Notes: generated by a model not told the origin, from the letters alone. A stretch of 15,629 nt of DNA from Hyphomicrobiales bacterium (GCA_016201085.1 JACQDO010000168.1:1-15629); one strand, 5' to 3'. Positions 1-8,337 are shown, numbered from the stretch's first letter. Program-made: numbers and translations.

Positions 1-140
1 CCTGGGTCATCGGCCGTCTTGGTGGATGGACCGGCTACTACGGCAAACCAGGTCCACAAGTCATCCGCCGAGGTCTCGACGACTTCCAACGCATCAAGTA
101 CGGGGCTACGCTGAGACTTCAACATGTGTGAATCAGACAG
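1..140 (+). mobile_element. 3' end of an IS4-family insertion sequence (partial)
   Basis: The window begins inside an insertion sequence. Seen: the C-terminal end of a transposase reading frame (3-131), followed at 122-140 by ACATGTGTGAATCAGACAG, which overlaps the transposase stop codon. By eye this matches the 19-bp Tn5/IS50 outside end, read outward, at about 13 of 19 positions and ends in CAG as IS50-type ends do. I infer that 140 is the last base of the element. A target duplication would start at 141, but the other end is outside the window so it cannot be tested. The element appears to have landed in a REP-like repeat. Confidence 0.6.
3..131 (+). CDS. IS4-family transposase, C-terminal fragment
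   Basis: Only the last 42 residues and the stop codon are in the window; the frame is open to the left edge. The residues read W-V-I-G-R-L-G-G-W-T-G-Y-Y-G, then K-P-G-P, then R-R-G-L and a Phe-Gln-Arg-Ile segment. This Leu-Gly-Gly-(Trp/Tyr) ... Pro-Pro/Gly-Pro ... Arg-Gly-Leu pattern is the C-terminal tail of DDE transposases of the IS4/Tn5 group. The catalytic residues lie upstream of the window, so it cannot be said whether the protein is intact. It points toward infC, convergently, and ends inside the probable terminal repeat, as in compact IS elements. Confidence 0.7.
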   Translation, partial: WVIGRLGGWTGYYGKPGPQVIRRGLDDFQRIKYGATLRLQHV

Positions 141-148
141 CCATGCAA

Positions 149-187
149 GGGGGAGGTCGGCGAGCTGAAGCTCGCCGGATGGGGGTC
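149..187. repeat. REP-like palindromic repeat
   Basis: A perfect 8-bp inverted repeat, GGCGAGCT (159-166) and AGCTCGCC (169-176), with a GA loop is embedded in purine-rich flanks. It resembles the extragenic palindromes common in Bradyrhizobium-type genomes. Together with the hairpin at 235-257 it probably formed one composite repeat next to infC before the IS landed at its left side. No coding sequence is seen between 132 and 289. Confidence 0.5.
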
Positions 188-234
188 GCTTCTAATTTTC
201 GTAAGCCACGCGCGATGCAATGACGCCACCCTGA

Positions 235-257
235 CCCTCCCCCTTTCAGGGGGAGGG
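235..257. repeat. 9-bp hairpin downstream of infC
   Basis: CCCTCCCCC (235-243) and GGGGGAGGG (249-257) form a perfect 9-bp stem with a TTTCA loop, 33 bases after the infC stop on the minus strand. No T-tract follows on the minus strand, so this is not a classic intrinsic terminator. It may still protect or end the infC message. The sequence is typical of REP-like elements in this group. Confidence 0.55.
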
Positions 258-289
258 AACGGAGAGTCTCTTGCCGGTGTCGGTAGTAC

Positions 290-829
290 TCAGCGCGGCG
301 CCAGCAGCATGACCATCTGGCGGCCTTCGAAGCGCGGTTCCGATTCGATCTTGGCCATTGGCGCGGTGTCTTCCTTGACGCGGTTGAGCAATTTGTAACC
401 GAGTTCCTGGTGCGCCATTTCGCGGCCGCGGAAGCGCAAGGTGATCTTGACCTTGTCGCCCTCCTCGAAGAAGCGCTTCATCGAGCGCATCTTCACGTCG
501 TAATCGTGGTCGTCGATCATCGGCCGGAGCTTGATCTCCTTGATCTCGACGACTTTCTGTTTTTTGCGGGCTTCGGCGGCTTTTTTCTGCGCCTGGAATT
601 TGTATTTGCCGAAATCCAGGATCTTGCAGACCGGCGGGTTCGTGTTGGGAGATATCTCCACCAGGTCGAGCCCGGCCGCTTCCGCCATGCTCATGGCGGT
701 TTGGAAATCGACGACACCTTTGTTGTCGCCGGTGGCATCGATCAGCTGAACCTCTTTCGAGCGGATCTCCTCGTTGATGCGCGGGCCGTCCTTTTGGGCG
801 GGCTGCGCGGACTTCATCGGACGACGAAT
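290..829 (-). CDS. infC: Translation initiation factor IF-3, ATT start
   Basis: IF3 binds the 30S subunit, keeps it apart from 50S and proofreads start-codon/initiator-tRNA pairing. The protein shows the N-terminal domain ([10 protein letters not shown], then V-Q-L-I-D), a lysine-rich linker helix and the C-terminal domain (K-E-I-K-L-R-P, then F-R-G-R-E). The first ATG is at 817, but the frame continues upstream as ATT-CGT-CGT-CCG-ATG. A GAGGAG ribosome binding site lies about 9 bases before the ATT (827-829) and 21 before the ATG. I therefore start at 829, giving 179 aa. IF3 rejects non-canonical starts, and an AUU start is the known basis of infC autoregulation in E. coli. Here infC is not followed by rpmI-rplT within the window but by a convergent IS remnant. 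Confidence 0.93.
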   Translation of the reverse strand: MRRPMKSAQPAQKDGPRINEEIRSKEVQLIDATGDNKGVVDFQTAMSMAEAAGLDLVEISPNTNPPVCKILDFGKYKFQAQKKAAEARKKQKVVEIKEIKLRPMIDDHDYDVKMRSMKRFFEEGDKVKITLRFRGREMAHQELGYKLLNRVKEDTAPMAKIESEPRFEGRQMVMLLAPR

Positions 830-863
830 GGCTAATGTCTCCTCATGCTGTTGCGACGGGTAT

Positions 864-892
864 TAGATTGGAAGAAACGGCGAATAAGTCAA
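864..892 (-). promoter_or_regulatory. Candidate sigma-70 promoter of infC
   Basis: On the minus strand TTGACT (887-892) is followed by a 17-base spacer and AATCTA (864-869); TCTAAT (862-867) is an overlapping alternative at 19 bases. It lies about 35 bases upstream of the ATT start and about 60 bases past the stop of the preceding glycosyltransferase gene, so infC could be transcribed on its own. The -35 is good and the -10 weak. Confidence 0.4.
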
Positions 893-955
893 CGCGGTTC
901 CGGCTGCTTTGTCGATAGCAGGCCCGAAATTCGTGAGCAAACCGTTCAAAATCCA

Positions 956-2275
956 CTAATTTTGCTTGCCCTGCGGCGCTAAGGCCGGGCTCTGGCCCCG
1001 CCCTGCGACTTCGCCATAGAGCCTCAGCGTCTGCTCGGCGACGCTGGCGGCGTTGAAATGATCGAGCACCCAGTCGCGTCCTCGCTGGCCGAAGCCGCTG
1101 CATACCGGCGCGCTCAGGGAAAACAGCCGCAGCAGGGTCGCCGCCAGCGCGGCGTCGTCGCCGGCATGAAAGCGCAGGCCGGTCGCCCGGCTCTCCGGAA
1201 CCGCCGGCGCGGTCAGCACCACGTCCGGCCCGGCGGCAAGCTCGGACACGATCACCGGCCGCGCCATCGCCTGCGCTTCCAGGATCGCGCGTTGCACGCC
1301 TTCCGGCTGTATCGCGCCCGACACCACGACCGAGGCGGCGGCATAGGCGGCCGGCATGTCGCTGACCGGCGCCGCCATGCGGATGACGTCCATGGTGCCG
1401 GTCGTGAGCACCAGATCCCACAGTTCGCCGGTGTAATGGGTGCGGCCGCGGTCCTCGCCGATAAAGACGCAGAGGAAATCCTTCAGCCCCATGTCCTTGA
1501 GCCGGCGCACCGCCTTGACCGCCACGTGATGGCCTTTGCGGCGCAGGATGCGGCCGCTGATCAGGATCACCTTGGTGTCGCGCTTGACGCCCCAGGCGCG
1601 GCGCACCGCCTCGACCCGCTCGGGCGCGACCGTCGCCGGATTGAACCGCTCGAAGTCGATGCTGCATGGCACCACGGCGATACGCTGCCAGGGCGTGCCG
1701 TAGCGATCGTTGATCAATTGCGCGAGCTGCTCGCACACCGCGATGACGCGGTCGCCGCGCGCCATGATGCCGTTGTACAGATGCTTGAAGATGTTCTGTT
1801 CGCGAAAGCCCTTGTACCAGCTGGTCACGAACGGAATGCCGCGCATGCGCGCGGCGAAAAAGGCGCTCCAGGCGCCGGCGCGACCGAGTGCATGGATGAT
1901 GTCGCATTGGCGTTCGCGCGCCAGCCGCATCAGCACGGTGGCATTGCGCAACATCCGCAGCGGATTGTTGCTGGCGACGTCGAGTGCGACAAATTCGCCG
2001 CCGGCCGCGGCGATGTCGGCGACCAGGCGGCCGGCGCGCGAGACCACGATGGCGCGGTGACCGGCCTGGCGCAGAATGCGCGTGAGCTCGATGGCGCCGG
2101 CATCGGCGGCGCCGCCGTCGAGTGCGGGAACCACGATGAGCACGGTGATTGGCGCGGGCGCGGCGCTCGTGACGGGCGTTACCCCGCGATCGGAAACGAC
2201 TTTAAGCGAGGCGCCGCGCATAGCCGCCGAATTGCGATCCTCGAACGGCGATTCTGGCGCGGGAAAACTCGACAT
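956..2275 (-). CDS. Glycosyltransferase family 4 (GT-B fold), downstream paralog
   Basis: A 439-residue GT-B glycosyltransferase, probably transferring a sugar from a nucleotide donor in envelope polysaccharide or LPS synthesis; the substrate cannot be read from sequence. After about 40 variable residues the N-terminal Rossmann domain begins (I-T-V-L-I-V-V-P). The C-terminal donor domain has S-G-R-I-L-R-R-K-G with Arg242 and Lys247, and a canonical E-x7-E (Glu325 and Glu333). No signal peptide or membrane segment is visible, so it should be cytosolic or peripheral. I chose the ATG at 2275, with GAGG about 10 bases upstream, over the GTG at 2296, which has no ribosome binding site. It is clearly paralogous to the gene upstream (shared G-D-R-V-I-A, R-R-A-W-G-V, L-I-S-G-R-I and D-R-G motifs), and the tandem is co-directional. 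Confidence 0.85.
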   Translation of the reverse strand: MSSFPAPESPFEDRNSAAMRGASLKVVSDRGVTPVTSAAPAPITVLIVVPALDGGAADAGAIELTRILRQAGHRAIVVSRAGRLVADIAAAGGEFVALDVASNNPLRMLRNATVLMRLARERQCDIIHALGRAGAWSAFFAARMRGIPFVTSWYKGFREQNIFKHLYNGIMARGDRVIAVCEQLAQLINDRYGTPWQRIAVVPCSIDFERFNPATVAPERVEAVRRAWGVKRDTKVILISGRILRRKGHHVAVKAVRRLKDMGLKDFLCVFIGEDRGRTHYTGELWDLVLTTGTMDVIRMAAPVSDMPAAYAAASVVVSGAIQPEGVQRAILEAQAMARPVIVSELAAGPDVVLTAPAVPESRATGLRFHAGDDAALAATLLRLFSLSAPVCSGFGQRGRDWVLDHFNAASVAEQTLRLYGEVAGRGQSPALAPQGKQN

Positions 2276-2403
2276 CAGGTCACGACCTCGAAACACCGGG
2301 TGCCAGCGGGGCCTTGCAGCCGCGGCAGGTCTAGCCCGGTTTGAATTCGCAGAGTGCCGGAGACACCGACATCGTTAATCGAAAATGCTTGCGGTGTCTT
2401 AAC

Positions 2404-3606
2404 TCAAGAATCGCGCGCCAGCAGCGACGTATAGACCCCGCGAATGGCCGCGGCAACGCTTTGCGGGGAAAATGCGAAGTCGGCGAATTGGCGCGCCCGC
2501 GCGCCCAGCGCCTCGTACGCCGTGGCATCGAGCGCGAGCGCGGCGCCGACCGCACGCGCCAATTGACCGGCATCGCCCGGCCGCACCAGCCAGCCGGTGC
2601 GCAATTCATCGCGCATGCGCGGGGGACACAGCACGTTTTCCGGCAACACGCCGACCGCGGTGGCGACCACCGGCCGGCCGAGCGCTTGCGCCTCGATCAG
2701 GCTGCGGCCGGACAGCGGCGGCTGCGAAGGAATTGCCACCAACACATCAGCGGCGACGAGGGCGGCCGGCATGTCGGGGCAAGGTCCGCTGAAGCGACAG
2801 AGCGTATCGATGCCGTGCATCTGCGCGCGCTGGCGCAGCGCGCTCGCATAACGCGACTGGCCGCGATCGTCGCCGGCAAACACGAATACGACATTGCGGT
2901 CGCCGCCGCCGACCAGCAAACGCGCGGCGTCGATCATCGTCATCTGCCCGTTCCACGGCGCGATGCGGCCGGAAATCAGCACTACGCGCATCTGCGGGAG
3001 AACGCCCCAGGCGCGGCGCAAGGCGGCGACGCGATCGGCATTCACCGCCGCCGTACTGAACATGGCGATATCGATGGCGCGCGGAATCACGCTGATGCGT
3101 TCTGGCGGAATCTTGTAACGCGCGATCATCGCATGCGAGACATAGCTCGACGGCGCGATCACCCGGTCGCCGCGCGCGAGCGAGCGGCCGAACAGGTTGC
3201 CGAGCCAGGAACCCGCCGTCAGCCGGTCGGGAAACGAGGTGACCAGGAAAACCGGCATGCGATGGATGGCGGCAAGCGCGCTGCGGGCGCTCGCCGCGCT
3301 GTGCGCGTGCACGATGTCGATGCGCTCGGCGGCGATCAATTTGGCCAATAGCCGCGCATTGCTTTGGATGCGCAGCGGATTGATGGTGTCAATCGGGATC
3401 GGCAGCCATTCGCCGCCAAAGGCGCGCAATTCGCCGACCAGCGGACCGCCGTCGCCGGCCACGATGGCGCGGGCGCCGGACTGCAACAATGTGAGCGCGA
3501 TATCCACCGCGGCGCGGCCCAGCGGATCGTCGCGCAGCGCCGGCACCAGCTGCAGGATGGCGGCGCCGGCGAGCGAGCGAGGTTTGTCGCGGGGGGCAAG
3601 ACTCAT
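2404..3606 (-). CDS. Glycosyltransferase family 4-like protein with degenerate active site
   Basis: A 400-residue paralog of the next gene with the same GT-B layout: N-terminal domain from about residue 15, a conserved N-P-L-R-I segment near 76, G-D-R-V-I at 146-150, and the donor domain from about 205. Two expected donor-site residues are missing. The usual R-x4-K reads Arg214 ... Asn219 (P-W-N-G instead of R-K-G), and the first Glu of E-x7-E is Pro297, with only Glu305 kept. Length and frame are otherwise intact. It may have altered donor use, or be a non-catalytic partner of the downstream paralog. The ATG start is the first in the frame, with only a weak GGGC-type ribosome binding site. 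It is divergent from the hydrolase gene, with 81 bases between the starts. Confidence 0.82.
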   Translation of the reverse strand: MSLAPRDKPRSLAGAAILQLVPALRDDPLGRAAVDIALTLLQSGARAIVAGDGGPLVGELRAFGGEWLPIPIDTINPLRIQSNARLLAKLIAAERIDIVHAHSAASARSALAAIHRMPVFLVTSFPDRLTAGSWLGNLFGRSLARGDRVIAPSSYVSHAMIARYKIPPERISVIPRAIDIAMFSTAAVNADRVAALRRAWGVLPQMRVVLISGRIAPWNGQMTMIDAARLLVGGGDRNVVFVFAGDDRGQSRYASALRQRAQMHGIDTLCRFSGPCPDMPAALVAADVLVAIPSQPPLSGRSLIEAQALGRPVVATAVGVLPENVLCPPRMRDELRTGWLVRPGDAGQLARAVGAALALDATAYEALGARARQFADFAFSPQSVAAAIRGVYTSLLARDS

Positions 3607-3687
3607 GGCTGCCCGGCCCTTGCATTCAAGGCCGGCTTACGGCGACAAGGTGCGGTCGTATCGATAGCGAATTTGGCCGAAGCCCTC

Positions 3688-4476
3688 ATGAGCGAATCCC
3701 GCCTGACCTCCCTGACGATAGAATCGCCGAAACGGACCATCGCCGTGCGCGCGCGCGAGGGCAAGAGCAACAATACGCGCCCCGGCCTGTTCTGGCTCAG
3801 CGGCTTCAAATCCGACATGAAGGGCACCAAGGCCGCGGCGCTCGACGCCTGGGCCGAGGCCCAGGGCCGTGCCTGCATCCGCTTCGATTATTCCGGCCAC
3901 GGCGAATCGGGCGGCGATTTCATGGATGGCACCATAGGACGTTGGCTGGAGGAAAGCCTGGCGGTCTATCTGCAATTCGCCAAGGGCCCGCAGGTGGTAA
4001 TCGGCTCATCCATGGGCGGCTGGCTGGCATTGCTCTTGGCGGCGCGATTGCGCGAACTGAAAGAATCCGCGCCGCAAAATACGTCGCTTGCCGGCATGGT
4101 GCTGATCGCGCCGGCGGTCGACTTCACCGAGGAGCTGATGTGGAAGCAGTTTCCCGAGGCGATCAAGCGCGAGATCGAGGAGAAAGGCGTCTGGCTGCGG
4201 CCGTCGGACTATGCGGAAGGGCCCCATCCGATTACGCACGCGCTGATCGAGGACGGTCGCAAGCATCTGCTGCTCGGCGGGCTGATCGAAACGGGCTGTC
4301 CGGTGCACATCCTGCAAGGCGTGCAGGACCCGGACGTGCCGTGGCGGCACGCGGTCGAACTGGTGTCGCGTTTTGCCCGCGACGACGTGGTGCTCACTTT
4401 GATCAAGGACGGCGACCACCGGCTGTCGCGGCCGGAGGACATTGAGCGGCTGCTCGCGGCGATCGAAGAATTCTAG
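3688..4476 (+). CDS. Alpha/beta hydrolase, ABHD10-like
   Basis: A 262-residue single-domain serine hydrolase. Visible motifs are the oxyanion-side L-S-G-F near residue 37, D-Y-S-G-H-G near 67-72, the nucleophile elbow G-S-S-M-G (Ser108), an acid in Q-D-P-D-V-P (Asp214) and D-G-D-H (His244), a complete triad. The pattern resembles the ABHD10 group, which in mitochondria acts as a thioesterase/depalmitoylase; the bacterial substrate is unknown. No signal peptide is seen, so it should be cytosolic. I start at the ATG at 3688 because homology begins there; the longer open frame upstream overlaps the divergent glycosyltransferase gene. The 3' end meets queG convergently: the palindrome CTAG at 4473-4476 supplies the stop codon of both genes. 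Confidence 0.87.
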   Translation: MSESRLTSLTIESPKRTIAVRAREGKSNNTRPGLFWLSGFKSDMKGTKAAALDAWAEAQGRACIRFDYSGHGESGGDFMDGTIGRWLEESLAVYLQFAKGPQVVIGSSMGGWLALLLAARLRELKESAPQNTSLAGMVLIAPAVDFTEELMWKQFPEAIKREIEEKGVWLRPSDYAEGPHPITHALIEDGRKHLLLGGLIETGCPVHILQGVQDPDVPWRHAVELVSRFARDDVVLTLIKDGDHRLSRPEDIERLLAAIEEF

Positions 4477-5594
4477 TCGAGCGCTACGGTCCATTCGTCG
4501 CGGACACTGTCGTCGATCTCCGATTGCGTCTTTTCCAATGCCGCGAGTTTTTCACGCGGCAGCAAACGCGATAGCGCCCACACCGCGGCGCCGCGCACCA
4601 GCGGCGAGGCATCGGCGAGCAGGCGCTCGGCTTCGGGCGCGAGCGAGGTATCGCCGGAATTGCCGATGGCGATCAGCACATTGCGCACGAAGCGGTCGCG
4701 GCCGCTGCGCTTGATGGCGGTCTTGGCAAACAGCGCGCGGAATTGCGCATCGTCGAGCCGCGCCAGGTCCGTGAGCTGGGGCGCGCGCAAGGCCTCGCGC
4801 GCGGCGAGCTTGGCTTCACGACCCTGCACCGCGAATTTGTTCCACGGGCAGACGGCGAGGCAATCGTCGCAGCCATAGATGCGGTTGCCCATCAGCGGTC
4901 GCAACTCGCGCGGGATCGGCCCCTTGTGCTCGATGGTGAGATACGAGATGCAGCGCCGCGCATCGAGCCGGTACGGTTTGGGAAAGGCCGCGGTCGGGCA
5001 GATGTCGAGACAGGCGCGGCAGCTTCCGCAACTGTCTTCGACCACGCTATCTGCCGGCAGTTCGAGCGTGGTGAAGATCGCGCCCAGGAAGAGCCACGAG
5101 CCATATTGACGAGAAACCAGATTGGTATGCTTGCCCTGCCAGCCGAGACCGGCTTTGGCCGCGAGCGGCTTCTCCATCACGGCGGCGGTGTCGACGAACA
5201 CCTTGACGTCGCCGCCGGCGTTCGCGACCAGCCAGCGCGCCAACTGCTTTAGCCGCTTCTTGATCAACTCGTGATAGTCGTCGCCCTTGGCATAGACCGA
5301 GATCGCCGCACGCTCGCGCTTCTGCAACACCGCCAGCGGGTCTTCGTCCGGCCCATAGTTCATGCCGAGCATGACCACCGAGCGAACGTCGGACCACAGC
5401 GCTAACGGCGAGACGCGCCGCTCGGCGGTCGAGGAGAGCCAGCCCATGTCGCCATGCGCGCCTTCACTGAGGAATCGTTCGAGCCGCGCCTTCGCCTCCG
5501 GCACCGCGTCCGGCTTTGTAACGCCGACAGCGTCGAAGCCGTGCGCCCGCGCGCGTTCGATCAGCGTCCGCTTGATGTCATCGGGATTTTTCAG
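4473..5594 (-). CDS. queG: Epoxyqueuosine reductase QueG
   Basis: QueG performs the last step of queuosine synthesis, reducing epoxyqueuosine at tRNA position 34 with cobalamin and two [4Fe-4S] clusters. Numbering from the chosen start, the catalytic Asp135 lies in V-D-T-A-A-V-M-E-K. The first ferredoxin-like cluster motif is C189-x2-C192-x2-C195-x3-C199-P, Cys215 follows in R-R-C-I-S-Y, and the second motif is C242-x2-C245-x3-C249-P-W. A HEAT-like C-terminal region includes the [10 protein letters not shown] helix. The start is odd: no ATG, GTG or TTG is suitably placed. A CTG at 5592-5594, overlapping the TGA of the broken GST gene as CTGA, gives a normal 373-residue protein. A TTG at 5804 would add 70 residues unlike the family. 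Translation is probably coupled to the upstream gene. Confidence 0.9.
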   Translation of the reverse strand: MKNPDDIKRTLIERARAHGFDAVGVTKPDAVPEAKARLERFLSEGAHGDMGWLSSTAERRVSPLALWSDVRSVVMLGMNYGPDEDPLAVLQKRERAAISVYAKGDDYHELIKKRLKQLARWLVANAGGDVKVFVDTAAVMEKPLAAKAGLGWQGKHTNLVSRQYGSWLFLGAIFTTLELPADSVVEDSCGSCRACLDICPTAAFPKPYRLDARRCISYLTIEHKGPIPRELRPLMGNRIYGCDDCLAVCPWNKFAVQGREAKLAAREALRAPQLTDLARLDDAQFRALFAKTAIKRSGRDRFVRNVLIAIGNSGDTSLAPEAERLLADASPLVRGAAVWALSRLLPREKLAALEKTQSEIDDSVRDEWTVALD

Positions 5595-6283
5595 AAGTCC
5601 AGATCGGCGTAGCTTTTCGCCGGCGGAATCCCGGCCAGCGTGTCGGCCAGCAGCGCGCGGAACGCCGGCCGCGATTTCACCCGCGCGTACCAGTTCTTGG
5701 CGGCTTCGTCTTCTTTCCACGGCACATCGCCCAGGTAATCGGCGGCCGACACATGCGCCGCCGCGGCCAGATCGGCCAAGCTCAGCCGGTCGCCGGCCAG
5801 CCAATCGCGCGTGCGCACCAGCCAGCCGATATAGGACAAATGATAGCGGATATTGTGGCGGGCGGCGCGCATCGCCTCGGTATCGGGCGGCCCGCCGCCC
5901 TGTTCCTTGGTCATATGCCGCTTGAACACCCGCTCGGTCACCAAGGCGCCGCTGACTTCGGCGTGAAATTTATCGTTGAACCAGTGGGCCAGCCGCCGCA
6001 CTTCCACCCGCTGAGCGGGTATCGGCGGCAGCAGGCGGTCCTCGGCCTCGGAAGGCGGCCTCGTCTCCTCGATATATTCGGCGATGATGGAAGCGCCCGG
6101 GATCGCCGGCTGGCCGTCGGCCACCAGGACCGGAATTTAGCCGGCCGGATTGAGCAAAAGGAATTCCTCGCGCCGCTCCCAAAACCGTTCTTCCACCAGC
6201 CGCACGTCGATGCCGTATTCACCGAGGATGAGGCGTACATAGCGCGAGTGCGGGCAGAGCGGATGGTGGAATAACGTCAGCAT
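5591..6283 (-). pseudogene. Glutathione S-transferase family gene with in-frame TAA
   Basis: From the ATG at 6283 the frame encodes a typical GST thioredoxin-like domain: L-F-H-H-P-L-C-P-H-S with Cys10 and Ser13, and F-L-L-L-N-P-A-G at residues 41-48. Codon 49 is TAA (6137-6139). The same frame then continues without a shift into I-P-V-L-V, the cis-Pro loop and strand that follow in GSTs, through A-S-I-I-A-E-Y-I-E-E and a complete helical C-terminal domain to the TGA at 5591. The full frame is 231 codons including the final stop, a normal GST length. A GTG at 6124 could restart translation but would lack the glutathione-binding half. It lies upstream of, and overlaps, queG. Either the gene is inactivated or the base is a sequencing error. 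Confidence 0.83.
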
Positions 6284-6466
6284 GAGGATCCGGAATTGTC
6301 AGAGAGAATCGACGAACGCACTATAGAAAGCCGCTCCGGCAGCGCAAATTGCCCGCCGGTTACGCCTTTTTGCGTTGCCTGGATGATGCCGTTGCGCCAA
6401 AAGCGCTCACGCCCCGCATGATTCTTGGCCGCCCTTGAGCGACCGCGACGTCCCCCGGAGTGTCTC

Positions 6467-7315
6467 ATGAATTTCGACGCCATCAAGGCGACCGTGCTTG
6501 GTTTGATTTCGACGCATATCGATCTGGTCAAGGCCGCCATACTGGGCGTGGTCGAGGGCTTGACCGAATTCCTGCCGGTGTCGTCCACCGGCCATCTGCT
6601 GCTGATGGAGCATTTCCTCGGCTGGGGCGACGACAGTTTTGGCAAGTCGTTCGCCATCCTGATTCAGCTCGGCGCCATCCTGGCGCTGCTGACCATCTAT
6701 TTCGGCCGCATCTTGGCGCTGGCGACCTCCATGTTCACGCAATGGGCGGCAACCCGCTTCGTCATCGGCGTGCTGCTCGCCTTCCTGCCGGCGGCGGTGA
6801 TCGGCGCGCTGTTCGGCAGCCTGGTCAAGGCGCGGCTGTTCGACGTGCGCGTCGTCTGCATCATGTTCATCGTCGGCGGCTTCGTGCTGCTGTGGGTCGA
6901 CCGCATGAACCTGAAGCCGCGCTATCTCGAATCGACCGCATTCACATTGCCGATGTATTTCGCCATCGGCGTTGCCCAATGCGTCGCCATGATTCCCGGC
7001 GTCTCGCGTTCGGGCGCCACCATCGTGGGCGCCATGCTGTTCGGCGCCGACCGGCGCTCGGCGGCGGAATTCTCGTTCTGGCTGGCGATGCCGACCATGG
7101 TCGGCGCCTTCGCCTATGAGGCCTATAAGAGCCGTGCCGATCTGGCCCATGCCGACATCACGGCGATCGCGGTCGGTTTCGTGTTCTCGTTTATTTTCGG
7201 CTGGATCGTGGTGAAGACGTTCCTGCGCTACGTGCAGCGTCACAGCTTCGCGCTGTTCGCCTGGTGGCGCATCGTGGTCGGCAGCGCCGGTATCTACGCG
7301 CTGTATATTTTGTAG
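6467..7315 (+). CDS. uppP: Undecaprenyl-diphosphate phosphatase UppP (BacA)
   Basis: This integral membrane enzyme dephosphorylates undecaprenyl diphosphate to recycle the lipid carrier for peptidoglycan and other envelope polymers; overexpression gives bacitracin resistance. The 282-residue protein has the two family signatures: [14 protein letters not shown] (residues 30-43) and P-G-V-S-R-S-G-A-T (177-185) with the catalytic-region Arg181. Several hydrophobic helices are evident, for example 62-80, 98-118, 130-145 and the C-terminal end. The ATG at 6467 has a GGAG ribosome binding site 7 bases upstream and begins where homology begins; the extension from 6425 has no such support. It is divergent from the broken GST gene and followed by an intrinsic terminator. 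Confidence 0.96.
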   Translation: MNFDAIKATVLGLISTHIDLVKAAILGVVEGLTEFLPVSSTGHLLLMEHFLGWGDDSFGKSFAILIQLGAILALLTIYFGRILALATSMFTQWAATRFVIGVLLAFLPAAVIGALFGSLVKARLFDVRVVCIMFIVGGFVLLWVDRMNLKPRYLESTAFTLPMYFAIGVAQCVAMIPGVSRSGATIVGAMLFGADRRSAAEFSFWLAMPTMVGAFAYEAYKSRADLAHADITAIAVGFVFSFIFGWIVVKTFLRYVQRHSFALFAWWRIVVGSAGIYALYIL

Positions 7316-7319
7316 ATTG

Positions 7320-7365
7320 TCATTCCGGAGCGCGCACAAACTGCGCGAATCCGGAATGATTTTAT
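7320..7365 (+). terminator. Intrinsic terminator of uppP
   Basis: TCATTCCGGA (7320-7329) and TCCGGAATGA (7350-7359) form a perfect 10-bp stem, with an inner CGCG/CGCG extension, followed at once by TTTTAT (7360-7365). It starts 5 bases after the uppP stop. The stem sequence resembles the CATTCCGG-type extragenic repeats common in alphaproteobacteria. It lies between convergent genes and can also serve the minus-strand gene ending at 7366, although that side lacks a T-tract. Confidence 0.75.
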
Positions 7366-8337
7366 CTAAGCCGTCCGATTGTGGAACTGGCCGGCCTTGC
7401 GGAAACGCCACAGGTAGGACGGCAAGATCGCTTCCATCGTCTCGGGCATGATGCCGAGGCCTTGCAGGGTGCGGCCGTCGGCTAAGGCCGCCTCCGACAC
7501 CACGTTGTCGACGCGCAGCATGTCGACCTGATCGGGTGTGAGCAGCGGCACCGGCAGGAATTGCAGCGCCATCGCCTGCAGCTTGGCCAACCAGTAAGGG
7601 AACGGCACCAGCAGCCGCTTGCGCTCGATGGTGGCGAGCATGAGCTGCAGCAGTTCCTTGAACGTGCGCACCTCCGGCCCGCCCAATTCATAGATGGCGC
7701 CGCCGCGTGCTTTGCCGTCGACCGCATCGGCGATCGCGCCGGCGACGTCGCCGACAAAGGCCGGCTGGAAGCGGGTGTTGCCGCCGCCGATCAGCGGCAG
7801 CGCCGGCGACATCGTCGCCATGGAGGCGAAGCGATTGAAGAAATCGTCTTCCGGCCCGAACAGGATCGACGGCCGCATGATGACGGCCTGCGGCTGCGCC
7901 GCCAGCACCAGCCGTTCGGCCGCGGCCTTGGAGCGGGCGTAGCGGGCGGGCGAGGCCTCGTCGGCGCCGATCGCCGAAACATGCACCAGGCGGGCGCCAT
8001 GGGTATTGGCCGCCAGCGCCACCTGCTCGGCGCCCAAGGCGTGGACCGCGTCGAAACGCTGCCGACCGCGCTCGAACAGGATACCGACCAGGTTGATCAG
8101 CACCTTGGCGTCGCGCGCCGCGGCTTGCACCGAGGAAGCGTACCGCAGATTGGCCTGCACGGCATGGATCTGGCCGACCTTGCCGAGCGGCTGCAGGTGG
8201 AAGGCGAGGTCGGGGCGGCGCACCGCCACCCGGATGCGATAATTGCGCTGCGCCAGGGCGCGGACAACGTGGCGGCCGAGAAAGCCCGAGCCACCATAGA
8301 CGGTGACGAGGGTGTCGCTTGGATTATGTGCGGTCAT
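7366..8337 (-). CDS. Complex I NDUFA9-family NAD(P)-binding protein
   Basis: A 323-residue atypical short-chain dehydrogenase/reductase of the NDUFA9 type, whose mitochondrial relative is an accessory subunit of NADH dehydrogenase. The N-terminal Rossmann motif is V-Y-G-G-S-G-F-L-G (Gly15, Gly18, Gly21), followed by an Arg-rich segment (V-A-V-R-R-P) that suggests NADP binding, then L-I-N-L-V-G-I-L and V-H-V-S-A-I-G-A-D. S-P-A-R-Y-A-R-S-K keeps the Tyr-x3-Lys spacing, and R-P-S-I-L-F-G-P follows. The ATG at 8337 has GAGG 6 bases upstream. The frame is open to 8508, but that extension runs into the tRNA gene and does not resemble the family. In bacteria the role is uncertain: quinone or complex-I related, or general redox. 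Confidence 0.87.
   Translation of the reverse strand: MTAHNPSDTLVTVYGGSGFLGRHVVRALAQRNYRIRVAVRRPDLAFHLQPLGKVGQIHAVQANLRYASSVQAAARDAKVLINLVGILFERGRQRFDAVHALGAEQVALAANTHGARLVHVSAIGADEASPARYARSKAAAERLVLAAQPQAVIMRPSILFGPEDDFFNRFASMATMSPALPLIGGGNTRFQPAFVGDVAGAIADAVDGKARGGAIYELGGPEVRTFKELLQLMLATIERKRLLVPFPYWLAKLQAMALQFLPVPLLTPDQVDMLRVDNVVSEAALADGRTLQGLGIMPETMEAILPSYLWRFRKAGQFHNRTA

Noticed and set aside
1058..3351. Long plus-strand frames opposite the two glycosyltransferases
   Set aside because: Low-complexity Arg/Ala/Gly/His products without motifs, explained by GC bias opposite real genes.
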